From JAWVFM01 sp963843315 (GTDB lineage Bacteria; Actinomycetota; Thermoleophilia; Solirubrobacterales; 70-9), in contig CAWJJU010000005.1 of NCBI GenBank assembly GCA_963843315.1, forward strand, positions 62,001 through 126,000: DNA of 64,000 nt. Reading direction: 5' to 3'. The notes beneath the pieces were generated by a model. It saw only the letters and a list, made by a program, of their open reading frames with translations. It had not been told where the DNA came from and made no database searches. Positions within the stretch are counted from its first letter, which is position 1, and each line of letters begins with the position of its first letter. The position numbers were made by a program, and so were the translations under genes. This document shows, one piece after another, positions 50,257-58,791 of this stretch.

Positions 50257-52551
50257 TCATCTCGTTAAGGTGGCGGCGGCCACCGCGACCTGGCCGTAGG
50301 AGATCCCGCCGTCGTTGGGCGGGAGCTCGCGCGGGAGCAGCACGCGAAGGCCCTTCCGAGTCAGTCGAGCGGCGGTGCGCTCGACCAGCAGGCGGTTCTG
50401 GAACACGCCCCCCGAGAGAACCACGATGTCGGTCGAGCGCTCCTCGGCCACCCGTGCCACGGCGACCGACGTGACCGAGGCGAGCGTGTTGTGGAAGCGG
50501 GCCGAGACCGTCGGCACCCCGGCACCGGCCTCCAGGTCCAGGCGCAGCGCCTGGACGGCGGGCCGGACGTCGAGGATGAGCGGCCCGGATCCCGCCGTCT
50601 CGAACGGGTACTCGCCGCTCTCGGCGAGGTCGGCCAGGCCCTCGAGCTCGGCCGCGGCCTGGCCCTCGCTCGTCACGGTCGCCCGGACGCCGGCGATCGC
50701 CGCGACCGCGTCGAACAGCCGGCCCGCGCTGGTCGTGAGCGGCGAGGAGATGCCGGTGCGCACGAGCTCCGCGACGGCGCTCCAGCGCTCGTCGGAGACC
50801 TCGCCCTTGAGGGCCTGCGGGATCGGGGGGCCGGTGTCGTCAAACGCCGCCGAAAGCCAGGCGCACGCCATCCGCCAGGGCTCGCGCACCGCGGCGTCGC
50901 CGCCGGGCAGCCGGACCGGGAACAGCAGGCCCGCGCGCTCGAAGCTCGCGAGGTCGCCGAAGAGGATCTCGCCGCCCCAAACCGTGCCGTCGCCGCCGAA
51001 TCCCGAGCCGTCGAAGATCGCGCCGACGGCCGGGCCGAGCTCGCCGTGCTCGGCCAGGCAGGAGGCGAGGTGCGCGTGGTGGTGCTGGACCGCCACCAGC
51101 TCCGCGTCCTCACGCTCGAGGGCGTGCCGGGTCGAGAGGTAGTCGGGGTGAGCGTCGTGGGCGACGACGCGCGGCTCCACGGCGAACAGCCGCTCGAAAT
51201 GGGCCTCGCCCTCGATGAAGGAGCGCACGGTCTCGTAGTTCTTCAGGTCGCCGATGTGATGGCCGACCCAGGCCCGGTTTCCGCGGGCGAGGCAGAACGT
51301 GGACTTCAGCTCGGCGCCGCAGCCCAGGATCGGGACCGTTGCGGGCGGGTTGAGCCCGAGGCTCGCGGGCACGTAGCCGCGAGAGCGCCGGATCACCAAC
51401 GGGCCGCCGCCGACCGCGGGGTCGACCGCGCGCACCACCGAGTCGTCGGTGCGGACGCGGATGGGCCGATCGTGCATGAGAAACGCGTCGGCGATCCCCG
51501 GCAGCCGGGCGAGCGCGTCGGCGTTGTCGTAGGCGATCGGCTCGTCGGAGACGTTCCCGGAGGTGAGGACGAGCGGCACGGCCGCGTCGGCGGCGAGCAG
51601 GTGGTGAAGGGGGGAGTACGGAAGCAGCACACCGAGATCGGCCGAGCGCGGCGCCACGGCCGCGGCAACGTGGGCCCCGGGCCGGCGCCGGGCGACCACG
51701 ATGGGCCGCTCCGGTCCCTCGAGCAGGGCCTCCTCGGCCGGGCCCAGGTCGACCAGCTCGCGCGCCGTCGCGAGGTCGCGAGCCAGCAGGGCGAACGGCC
51801 TGTCCTCGCGGTGCTTACGCCCGCGCAGGCGCGACACGGCCTCCTCGTCCGAGGCCGTGCACGCCAGGTGGAACCCGCCGATGCCCTTGACCGCCAGCAC
51901 CGATCCTGTCGCGATCATGCGCGCCGCCGCCGAGACCGCGTCGTCGTCTCCCGTGTCGAGCTCCTCGCCGCCCGGTCCCGCCAGCCAGGCGCGGGGCCCG
52001 CAGGCCGGGCACGCGTTGGGCTGCGCGTGGAACCGGCGGTCGCGCGGGTCGTCGTACTCCGAGCGGCAGGCTGGGCACATCTCGAACCCGGCCATCGTCG
52101 TGGCGGGCCGGTCGTAGGGGACGTCGACGACGATCGTGAAGCGCGGGCCGCAGTTGGTGCAGTTGACGAACGGATAGCGATGGCGGCGGTTGGCGGGGTC
52201 GAAGAGCTCAGCCAGGCACTCCGGGCAGGTCGCCGCGTCGGGAGAGACCAGCGCGTCGGGAGAGCCGGAGGTGACCGTCGCCGCGATGGAGAAGCCGGCG
52301 TCGCCGCGAACGGGAGCCTCGGCCGTCCCGACGCCTTCCACCCGCGCCAGCGGGGGCGCCTCGCGGGGCAGCCGGCCGAGGAAGGAGTCGATCCGCTCGC
52401 CGGGCCCTTCGGCCTCGATCAGGACGCCCTCGACGTCGTTCAGCACGAAGCCCGACAGCTCGAGGGCGTGCGCCAGCCGGTGCACATATGGCCGGAAGCC
52501 CACCCCCTGCACCGTGCCGGTCACACGCACGCGGACCCGGCGAGCGGACAT
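50257..52551 (-). CDS. hypF: Hydrogenase maturation carbamoyltransferase HypF
   Basis: 764 residues, full length. It makes the thiocarbamate from carbamoyl phosphate that HypE turns into the cyanide ligands of the NiFe site. Domains in order: acylphosphatase (VTGTVQGVGFRPYVHRLA, residues about 8-90), two zinc fingers (CPEC ... CTNC and CPAC ... CPAC, about 106-180), a YrdC-like part (LAVKGIGGFHLACTA, RKHREDRPFALL) and a Kae1-like carbamoyltransferase part with HHHAHLASCLAEH and VVLSGGVFQNRLL. ATG 52551 overlaps the stop of the SIS gene by one base. Confidence 0.96.
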   Translation of the reverse strand: MSARRVRVRVTGTVQGVGFRPYVHRLAHALELSGFVLNDVEGVLIEAEGPGERIDSFLGRLPREAPPLARVEGVGTAEAPVRGDAGFSIAATVTSGSPDALVSPDAATCPECLAELFDPANRRHRYPFVNCTNCGPRFTIVVDVPYDRPATTMAGFEMCPACRSEYDDPRDRRFHAQPNACPACGPRAWLAGPGGEELDTGDDDAVSAAARMIATGSVLAVKGIGGFHLACTASDEEAVSRLRGRKHREDRPFALLARDLATARELVDLGPAEEALLEGPERPIVVARRRPGAHVAAAVAPRSADLGVLLPYSPLHHLLAADAAVPLVLTSGNVSDEPIAYDNADALARLPGIADAFLMHDRPIRVRTDDSVVRAVDPAVGGGPLVIRRSRGYVPASLGLNPPATVPILGCGAELKSTFCLARGNRAWVGHHIGDLKNYETVRSFIEGEAHFERLFAVEPRVVAHDAHPDYLSTRHALEREDAELVAVQHHHAHLASCLAEHGELGPAVGAIFDGSGFGGDGTVWGGEILFGDLASFERAGLLFPVRLPGGDAAVREPWRMACAWLSAAFDDTGPPIPQALKGEVSDERWSAVAELVRTGISSPLTTSAGRLFDAVAAIAGVRATVTSEGQAAAELEGLADLAESGEYPFETAGSGPLILDVRPAVQALRLDLEAGAGVPTVSARFHNTLASVTSVAVARVAEERSTDIVVLSGGVFQNRLLVERTAARLTRKGLRVLLPRELPPNDGGISYGQVAVAAATLTR

Positions 52552-53786
52552 CAGCCCGCCGCCATCTCGATCAGCTCTCGCAGGACGTGGTAACCGCTCG
52601 CCTGGGCCTCCTGGATCCTCGGGATGTGCTGGGAGCGGGTGACGACGACGTGGTCGGCGAGGGCCTCGGAGGCGATCCGCCCGCCGTCGTAGCCCACGAA
52701 CGCCACGGTCACCAGCCCACGGCGCCGGGCCTCGGACAGCGCCTCGACGAGGTTGAGCGAGTTGCCGCTGGTCGACAGCGCCACGGCGATGTCGCCCTCC
52801 CGGCCGTAGGCGATCACCTGGCGCTGGAAGATCTCCTCGATGCCGATGTCGTTCGCGACCGCGGTGATGATCCCGGAGTCCTCGGTGAGGTCGATGGCCG
52901 GCCTGGGCGGCCACTCGGCAGGGGTGAAGTTCGGAGGGGTGCGCAGATCGGCGACCAGATCGGCGGCATCCGTGGCGGACCCGCCGTTTCCAAACGCCAG
53001 AAGCCTTCCGCCCGCATCGAAGCGGCCGCGAAGCGCCGCCGCCGCCGCGACCAGGACGTCGCGGTTCTCGCCCAGGGTCTGCTCGCGAAGGGCGGCGATC
53101 TCCTCGGACTTCGCGACGACGGATCCAGCCACGTCCTCGACCACCCCGTCCAGGTCGGTCTCGCCCTCGGAGAGGAACGGATAGAGGAAGCTCGACGCGC
53201 CCGTGTCGTGCACGGAGCCCTCCGAGCGGCCCTCCAGTAGCCCGCGGTGGTCGAAGAACACGTGCACGAGCTCCCAGAGCACGTGGTAGAGGGTCTCGGT
53301 GAGCTCCTGGACGACGAGGGTGTCCTGGGTGACCGAGCGCGCGGCGAACGACCAGTCGGCTTCCCGACCGGGCAGGCCGATGGTGAGGCAGCCGAGGGCC
53401 CGCGCCGCGAACATCGCCTTGGCGACCTCGCGGTCGCCGTCGTCGTCGGCGAATCCCATGACGATGTCGTCGGGGGCGGCCAGCGAATCGAGCTGCGAGT
53501 CCAGCGAGCCGCCCTCACCGGTGAGCGCGATGGCGGGCAGCGCCCGCTTGCCGACGATCACGGGATGGACGAACTCCACCGCGACGTGGCGGGCATCGGA
53601 GCGGTCCTGGGGAGTCGCGCCGAGGGCGATCAGCCGCCCGCCGCGGGCGAACCGCTCCGCCATGCGATGGCAGCAGCGCGCCAGCTCGCCGGCGTTGGCC
53701 TCGAAGAACGCGCGGCCCGCGGCCGAGCGCGCGGCGCTCAGCTCGTCGATGCGCGCGGCGAGGGTCTCGCGGCCGGCCGGGCTCAA
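52551..53786 (-). CDS. Double SIS-domain protein of hydrogenase cluster
   Basis: 411 residues with two sugar-isomerase (SIS) domains, one at about residues 25-180 (GGRLIALGATPQDRSDARHVAVEFVHPV) and a second at about 220-400 (GRLLAFGNGGSATDAADLVADL, ALSTSGNSLNLVEAL), the latter like GmhA phosphoheptose isomerase. The sugar-binding Ser residues of domain 2 are kept, while domain 1 is more divergent. TTG 53786 overlaps the hypB stop (TTGA), and the stop overlaps hypF, so it is co-translated with maturation genes. SIS proteins recur in actinobacterial hydrogenase loci, but their role there is unknown. Confidence 0.85.
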   Translation of the reverse strand: MSPAGRETLAARIDELSAARSAAGRAFFEANAGELARCCHRMAERFARGGRLIALGATPQDRSDARHVAVEFVHPVIVGKRALPAIALTGEGGSLDSQLDSLAAPDDIVMGFADDDGDREVAKAMFAARALGCLTIGLPGREADWSFAARSVTQDTLVVQELTETLYHVLWELVHVFFDHRGLLEGRSEGSVHDTGASSFLYPFLSEGETDLDGVVEDVAGSVVAKSEEIAALREQTLGENRDVLVAAAAALRGRFDAGGRLLAFGNGGSATDAADLVADLRTPPNFTPAEWPPRPAIDLTEDSGIITAVANDIGIEEIFQRQVIAYGREGDIAVALSTSGNSLNLVEALSEARRRGLVTVAFVGYDGGRIASEALADHVVVTRSQHIPRIQEAQASGYHVLRELIEMAAG

Positions 53787-54472
53787 GCGCTCGGCGCGGG
53801 CGCGGCCGTCCGGCCGGGGACCGCCGCGAGCCACTCGACCCACTCGTCGATGCCCTCTCCGGTGCGCGCGCTGACGAGCATGTGCTTCGCGTCGGGGTTG
53901 ACGGCGTCGATGTTCGCCACGAGCCGGTCGACGTCGAACTCGAGGTGGGGAAGGAGATCGGTCTTGTTGATCACCACGAGCTCGCAGGCCCGGAACATGA
54001 GCGGGTACTTGAGCGGCTTGTCCTCGCCCTCGGTCACCGACGTGACCATGGCGCGGGCGTCCTCGCCGACGCGGAACTCCGCGGGGCAGACGAGATTGCC
54101 GACGTTCTCGATGACCAGCAGGTCGATGTCGTCAAGGGCGAGCGCGGGGATGGCCGAACGGACCATGTTCGCGTCGAGATGGCACTCGCCGCCGAACCCG
54201 TTCTCCGTGTTCAGCTGCGTGACCGGGACGTGCTTCGCCGCCAGCCGGTCGGAGTCCATCGAGCCCTGCACGTCGCCCTCGAGCACGCCCATCCGCACGC
54301 CCTCGAGGCGCTCGGCCGTGCGCTCCAGCAGCGTGGTCTTGCCCGCTCCAGGTGCGCTCATCAGGTTGAGGACCGCCACGCCGTTGCGGTCGAAGTCGTC
54401 GCGGTTGGCGCGGGCGATGGTCTCGTTGGCGTCCAGCGCGTCCTCGGCGACGCGGATCTTGGTCCTATGCAT
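53783..54472 (-). CDS. hypB: Hydrogenase nickel-incorporation GTPase HypB
   Basis: 229-residue SIMIBI GTPase that helps deliver Ni to the hydrogenase large subunit. P-loop SAPGAGKTTLLERTAERL, VLEGDVQGSMDSDRL, DLLVIENVGNLVCPAEF and the base motif NKTDLLPHLEF are visible, with metal-binding residues expected in the ENGFGGECHLDA segment. It lacks the N-terminal His-rich nickel store seen in some HypB proteins. It overlaps hypA by 8 bases and the SIS gene by 4. Confidence 0.95.
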   Translation of the reverse strand: MHRTKIRVAEDALDANETIARANRDDFDRNGVAVLNLMSAPGAGKTTLLERTAERLEGVRMGVLEGDVQGSMDSDRLAAKHVPVTQLNTENGFGGECHLDANMVRSAIPALALDDIDLLVIENVGNLVCPAEFRVGEDARAMVTSVTEGEDKPLKYPLMFRACELVVINKTDLLPHLEFDVDRLVANIDAVNPDAKHMLVSARTGEGIDEWVEWLAAVPGRTAAPAPSA

Positions 54473-54845
54473 GGGTCGTCTCTGCCTCCTCCACCTCGAT
54501 CGACTCTACCTCCAGCTCGTCGCCGGCAAGCGTCTGCGCGCCGGCCGCCCCGCACCCGGGACAGCGAAAGGCGGGGGTGAGCATCCCGTCGAGCGCCGGC
54601 TGCGGCGCCGGGTCCCACTCGGACGAGCACTCCGGGCAGCGAAGCAGCGCGTCCACGAGCTCCAGGTGCAGCTCGGCCCCCTCGCAGACGGTGTCGCGGC
54701 CGACGATCTCGAAGTAGAAGGCGAGCGAGTCCGGGACCACCTGGCGCAGGGCGCCCAGGCGCAGGTCCACGCGCGCGACCTTCCGGCCCCCTGCATGGCG
54801 CATCACGGTGTCGGCGATCGCCTGCGAGATCGACAGCTCGTGCAC
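54465..54845 (-). CDS. hypA: Hydrogenase nickel-incorporation protein HypA
   Basis: 126 residues. The N-terminal MHELSISQAIAD carries the nickel-binding Met-His-Glu, and the zinc site uses CPEC (about residue 70) and CPGC (about 94). HypA passes nickel to the hydrogenase large subunit together with HypB. It starts 2 bases after the protease gene stop and overlaps hypB. The insertion between the Cys pairs is somewhat longer than usual. Confidence 0.94.
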   Translation of the reverse strand: MHELSISQAIADTVMRHAGGRKVARVDLRLGALRQVVPDSLAFYFEIVGRDTVCEGAELHLELVDALLRCPECSSEWDPAPQPALDGMLTPAFRCPGCGAAGAQTLAGDELEVESIEVEEAETTHA

Positions 54846-54847
54846 GC

Positions 54848-55363
54848 TCAGGCCTCCTCATAGGCGGCGTCGGTGCCGAGCTCGGCAACTTGCTCCAGCA
54901 CCAGCCTGACCGCGCCGTCCACGGCCTCCGACACCTCGGGCGAGAGCTCCAGGCCCATCTCCTCCACGGCCGTGGGCTCGCAGGCCACGACGACGACCTT
55001 TCCCGGCCAGCCGCCGACTGTCTTCACGAAGCGCAGCACCGTCTGCGGGTCCATGCCATGGGGGTTGATCGCCTGCCCGTCGCCGATCGCCTCGATCTCC
55101 GCCGGGTCGGGCTCCATCACGTAGAGGGTCCCCGGGTCGCCGCCCTGGCGGCTCACGTCGACCAGCACGAGCGCGTCGTAGCCGCGCATCACCTCGTAGG
55201 CGAGGTCCAGGCCGCCGGTTCCGAAGTCCATCGCCGTGACGCCGGCGGGGAGCCCGCTCTCCAGCAGGCGTTCGGCGACCTTCCCGCCGAATGCGTCGTC
55301 CTTCATCCAGGCGTTGCCGATGCCCGCAACGAGGATCTGCTTGCCAGGCGTCGCGGAATCCAT
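54848..55363 (-). CDS. Hydrogenase maturation endopeptidase (HyaD/HycI family)
   Basis: 171 residues. It begins KQILVAGIGNAWMKDDAFGGKVAERL, with the metal-sensing acidic residue in the KDDAFG loop, then VTAMDFGTGGLDLAYEVMRGYDALVLVDVS and the late VVVACEPTAVEEMGLELS. It should remove the short C-terminal tail of the hydrogenase large subunit after nickel is inserted. ATG 55363 shares its A with the stop of the upstream gene. The frame is open further upstream but that is a shadow of the neighbour. Confidence 0.93.
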   Translation of the reverse strand: MDSATPGKQILVAGIGNAWMKDDAFGGKVAERLLESGLPAGVTAMDFGTGGLDLAYEVMRGYDALVLVDVSRQGGDPGTLYVMEPDPAEIEAIGDGQAINPHGMDPQTVLRFVKTVGGWPGKVVVVACEPTAVEEMGLELSPEVSEAVDGAVRLVLEQVAELGTDAAYEEA

Positions 55364-56520
55364 CACAGCGCCTCGACCTCGCCCGGCTTGAAGAAGAGGT
55401 AGCGCCCGGTCTCGCGGAAGAGCTCCTGTTCGGCGCTGCCGTCGACGGTCACGCCGACGTGGATCGCGTCGTCGTAGTCCACGTAGATGCGCTCGATCGT
55501 GGCCGTCCGCCCGTCGAGCATCCGGTCGTAGACGTCGCGGGTGGTGCCGGGGCGCAGAAGGACCTTGCCGCCCTTTCGCAGCGTCTGGCCCGCGGCCTCG
55601 ACGGCCTCCTCGCCGGGGTTCGGGTGCCCGGGCTCGGGAGGCGGGCCCGGATCGGGGGCCTCGAGGCGGCCGTGCAGACCCATGATCTCCTGCGGCGTGG
55701 TCGCGGCGGCCCGCTCGACCATCTCGCGAACGGCCGGGTCCCCCTGGCCGATCTCCTCGCGCTCGGAATCCGAGAGCGTGTGCACGTGCAGGAGCAGCGC
55801 CTCCTCGATCTCGGTGTTGTCGAAGAGGTTGCCCAGGCTCTCCGGCGCCATCTTCGGATGGTCCGGCAGGACGATCGCCGCGCCCAGGACCGAGCGGTCG
55901 TCGTCGCCGGCGAGCACCGGGAATGTGTTGACGCTCTCGCAGGCGGCCACGGCCTCTCCCGCCGGCCCGCCGGCCTCCAGCGGCGAGACGAACCTGCCGG
56001 CGCTGCTCTCGACGACCACATGGGTGGACAGCAGGCTCCAGCGAAGCGCCGCGCCGCGGTCCATCGCGGCCGCCGCGTCCGGCAGGGCCGTTGTGTTGTG
56101 GACGCACACCCTGATGCGGGCGAGCCCGGGGTCCGGCGCGGGGTCGGCCCGCAGCTTGGCGCGGCCCTGTACGCCCTCGGCGCCCTCGAACGAGAACTCC
56201 GCCGGCACGCCGTCGCCGGCGAGCAGGTCCGACAGCCGCGCCGGCCCCAGCTCCAGCGTGCGCTCCGAGCCCTCGTGGCGCTCGCCGGCGACCTGCAGGA
56301 AGCGCACGGTCGCCCGCAGCTCGGCCTCCGGGGGCGCGGCCAGCACGCAGTCGAGGCGCAGGTGGTCGAAGGTGACCGTGCTCGCCTCGGCGTAGGCCGG
56401 CGGGTAGACGATGCCGAACGGGGTGGGCGTCGCGTTCTTCGGCGACCCCGGGGTGTACGGGTACAGCGCGTAGCCCTCGTACAGCAGCGAGTCCACCAGC
56501 TTCGCGAGCCCCTCGTTCAT
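55363..56520 (-). CDS. Conserved protein of actinobacterial group 1h hydrogenase clusters
   Basis: 385 residues, soluble, with no membrane segments and only three Cys. The N-terminal half has YEGYALYPYTPGSPKNATPTPFG and a central region LLSTHVVVESSAGRFVSPLE ... VNTFPVLAG. The C-terminal part ends in DYDDAIHVGVTVDGSAEQELFRETGRYLFFKPGEVEAL. Such proteins regularly accompany DUF5947, DUF6084 and NifU-like genes beside high-affinity hydrogenases, but no function has been established that I know. The stop overlaps the protease start and the start overlaps the DUF6084 stop. Confidence 0.8.
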   Translation of the reverse strand: MNEGLAKLVDSLLYEGYALYPYTPGSPKNATPTPFGIVYPPAYAEASTVTFDHLRLDCVLAAPPEAELRATVRFLQVAGERHEGSERTLELGPARLSDLLAGDGVPAEFSFEGAEGVQGRAKLRADPAPDPGLARIRVCVHNTTALPDAAAAMDRGAALRWSLLSTHVVVESSAGRFVSPLEAGGPAGEAVAACESVNTFPVLAGDDDRSVLGAAIVLPDHPKMAPESLGNLFDNTEIEEALLLHVHTLSDSEREEIGQGDPAVREMVERAAATTPQEIMGLHGRLEAPDPGPPPEPGHPNPGEEAVEAAGQTLRKGGKVLLRPGTTRDVYDRMLDGRTATIERIYVDYDDAIHVGVTVDGSAEQELFRETGRYLFFKPGEVEAL

Positions 56521-57204
56521 CAGTTCTCGTCCGGCAGAAGGTCGTCGAGCACGGCGTCGAAGCTCGGCAGTCCCAGCTCGGAGCGCCGGCGGGCGAGCCG
56601 CTCGACCGTGGCCGGGTCGAGCGCGATCCAGCGGCGGAAGGGGTAATGCTCGTCGATCATCTCGCGCCAGACCGAGACGGGCATCGAGTAGCGCACCGAG
56701 CAGTCCCAGGGAATCGCCACCACCTGCATCCGCCCGCCGCCTGCGTCGTAGATGACGGTGCCGTTGAAGTGCAGGCGAAGCGGCGCCTCGCCGCCCTCCA
56801 GGCCCGTCGAGGTACTTGCTGGCGGCGACGTCGTGGTCGTAGGTGCACGGCAGGCGCACGGACAGCTCGCCGTGGCCCGTGAAGGCGGGGGCCAGGGCGT
56901 CGACCTGCCCCCAGCGAAAGCTCTCGGTGGTGGAGGCCCAGCGCTCGGGCTCGCCGAACAGCTCGACCAGGCGCTCGCGCTCGGCGCCCTCGTAGCGCCG
57001 CTTGGCCGGCTCGACCGCGAACATCACCGAAAGCGCCATCGCGAAGATCGGCAGGTTCGAGGGATCGGTGACGCCGACCCTGAACGACAGCGTCGGCGCC
57101 GCGGCGCGCTCGACGTGGCTCACGCCGAGCACCTCGAATTCAGGGGTGGGCCGGTCGACGCCAACCGGCGCCTCGCTCGGCCCGGCGGCGGCCAGCTCGC
57201 TCAC
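56520..57204 (-). CDS. DUF6084 protein, one frameshift
   Basis: Two frames combine into one protein of about 228 residues. The first part has PEFEVLGVSHVERAAAPTLS and FAVEPAKRRYEGAERERLVELFG, ending at KYLDG. The second part continues LEGGEAPLRLHFNGTVIYDAGGG, MQVVAIPWDCSVRYSMPVSVWREMID and DLLPDEN. An extra base at about 56805 causes the break, and the total length (3n+1) fits one inserted base. The GTG start overlaps the DUF5947 stop, and the stop shares bases with the next start. Function is unknown; the family is specific to these hydrogenase clusters. Confidence 0.82.
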
Positions 57205-57894
57205 GCGACTCCTGCCCTCTCGCGTAGGTCGCGGAAGAACGCGGCGATCGCCTCCTCGGGACCGCGGCCTCCCGAGATCCCCTCCCAGCTGGCCTTGATC
57301 ATGCCGACGAGCCCGTAGCACTCGTCGATGGGGGCGATGCCGTACTGGTGCGGGTCGGAGAGCCGGTCGACGATGAGCGCCTCGGCGTCGGGTTCGAGCA
57401 CCAGGCCCGGGTTCAGCGAGCACAGCGAGTCCCACGCCCCCAGGTCGAGCTCCGACTCGGTCGCGCCGGCCGGGCTGGGGTAGAGCGCGACCGTGGAGCC
57501 GACCCCGCTGGAGATCAGGAAGAACGCGAGGCCGATCGGCACCCCGAAGGCGGCCCAGAGGTCGTCGGGCATCTCGAAGTCCTCCAGCACCGCGTGGCGG
57601 GTGCCGGTGGGGCGGTACTCGCGGTCGCCGCCGCGCAGGGCGATGCAGCTCTCGCAGGCGCAGAGGATGTAGCGCTCGTCGATGTGCAGGAGGTGGCGGT
57701 GGTCGGCAGCCAGCCCCTTGCCGCAGATGTCGCAGTGCTCGGCCGCGGGGTCGCTGGGTCGGACCCTCGCTTGCCGCACTGCCGGCGTTCGCGGAGGTGA
57801 GGGGGTCTGACCCCGCGCGGCGCAGTGCGCGCAGGCTGGAGACCAGCTCCGCCTGGCGGCGGGCGGCCATCTTCGAGTCCAGGGCGTCGCTCAT
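57201..57894 (-). CDS. DUF5947 protein, one frameshift near the N-terminus
   Basis: The N-terminus MSDALDSKMAARRQAELVSS begins at ATG 57894, overlapping the NifU-like stop. The frame then shifts at about 57760-57785, and the main part runs HCDICGKGLAADHRHLLHID, ILCACESCIALRG and AFFLISSGVGSTVALYPSP. The length is 3n+1, consistent with one extra base. The four or five Cys in CDIC and CACESC suggest a metal site. Function is unknown; it is always found next to actinobacterial high-affinity hydrogenase genes. Confidence 0.8.
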
Positions 57895-58791
57895 GCAGCC
57901 AGGGCGACGCTGCAGCCCGCGACCGCGCGCCAGCAGCGGCACCGGCTCGAGCTGCAGCCCCTCGTCGCCCACCGAGCGGCCGGCGCGGTGAAGCACGTAG
58001 CTCCGCGAGCACTCCGGGCACGCGAGCAGGCCGTCGCTCAGCTCGCCGGACGCCAGCGACGAGGCGCACCCGGGGCAGCGGTCGCGGTATGCCAGCAGGG
58101 CGCCGTCGACGCGCGCGGCGACGAGATCGACGCCGGCGACCTCGAGCGGCCGCAGCTCGCCCTCGGCGAGGTCCTCGATGCCGCCGACCTCGTGCCAGGC
58201 GGGCTCGACCTCGGCGCTTCCCGGCGCGACGCTGACGACCGGGAGCTCGAGGGCGTTGCCGGAGAGGCTCGCGCGGGGGTCGTCGATCACGCCCTCGACG
58301 ACCAGCCCCTCCAGGTCCGGGGCCGCCTCGTCGAGCGCCTGCTTGATGGCGAGCTCCAGGGTGGAGGCCGAGGCGGGGCAGCCCTCGCAGCTGCCCTCCA
58401 GGCGGATGGTCGCGACGCCGTCGGCGATTCCCAGCAGCTCCACGTTGCCGCCGTGGGACTCCATGTAGGGCCGCACGCCGTCGAGCGCCTCCATCACCCG
58501 CTCGTCCAGCGGGACCGGGTAGAGGCCGTGGATGAGCATGAGGCTCGCCACCTCGCCGTCGGCGACGAGGCGCTCGCGCAGCGCCTCGGCGCCGTCGCCG
58601 GCCTCGTCGACGATCGCGAAGATCCGCTCGAGCCCCGAGCCGTACAGCTCGATGACCGCCGCGACGAGCTCCTCCGCCTTCTCCCGGCTGCGCGCGTCGA
58701 GGTGCTCGAGCTGGCCGCTCAGCTCCTGGACGCGCGCGACGAGGTCCCCGGGGCCGGCTCCGTTCGTCTCGTTCTGGCCCAAGTCCCTCAA
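57891..58791 (-). CDS. NifU-like Fe-S protein with C-terminal CxxC ribbon domain, one frameshift at end
   Basis: About 300 residues. After a helical N-terminal part (LSGQLEHLDARSREKAEELV), the NifU C-terminal-type domain shows VRPYMESHGGNVELLGIADG and the cluster-binding SCEGCPAS. The last 110 residues form a ribbon with CPGC and CPEC (AYRDRCPGCASSLASG ... LLACPECSRSYVLH), more like a rubredoxin/zinc ribbon than a Rieske site. An extra base at about 57915 shifts the last residues; corrected, it ends GRGCSVALAA. TTG 58791 overlaps the large-subunit stop. It is a likely Fe-S donor or electron partner of the hydrogenase; the exact role is unproven. Confidence 0.85.
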
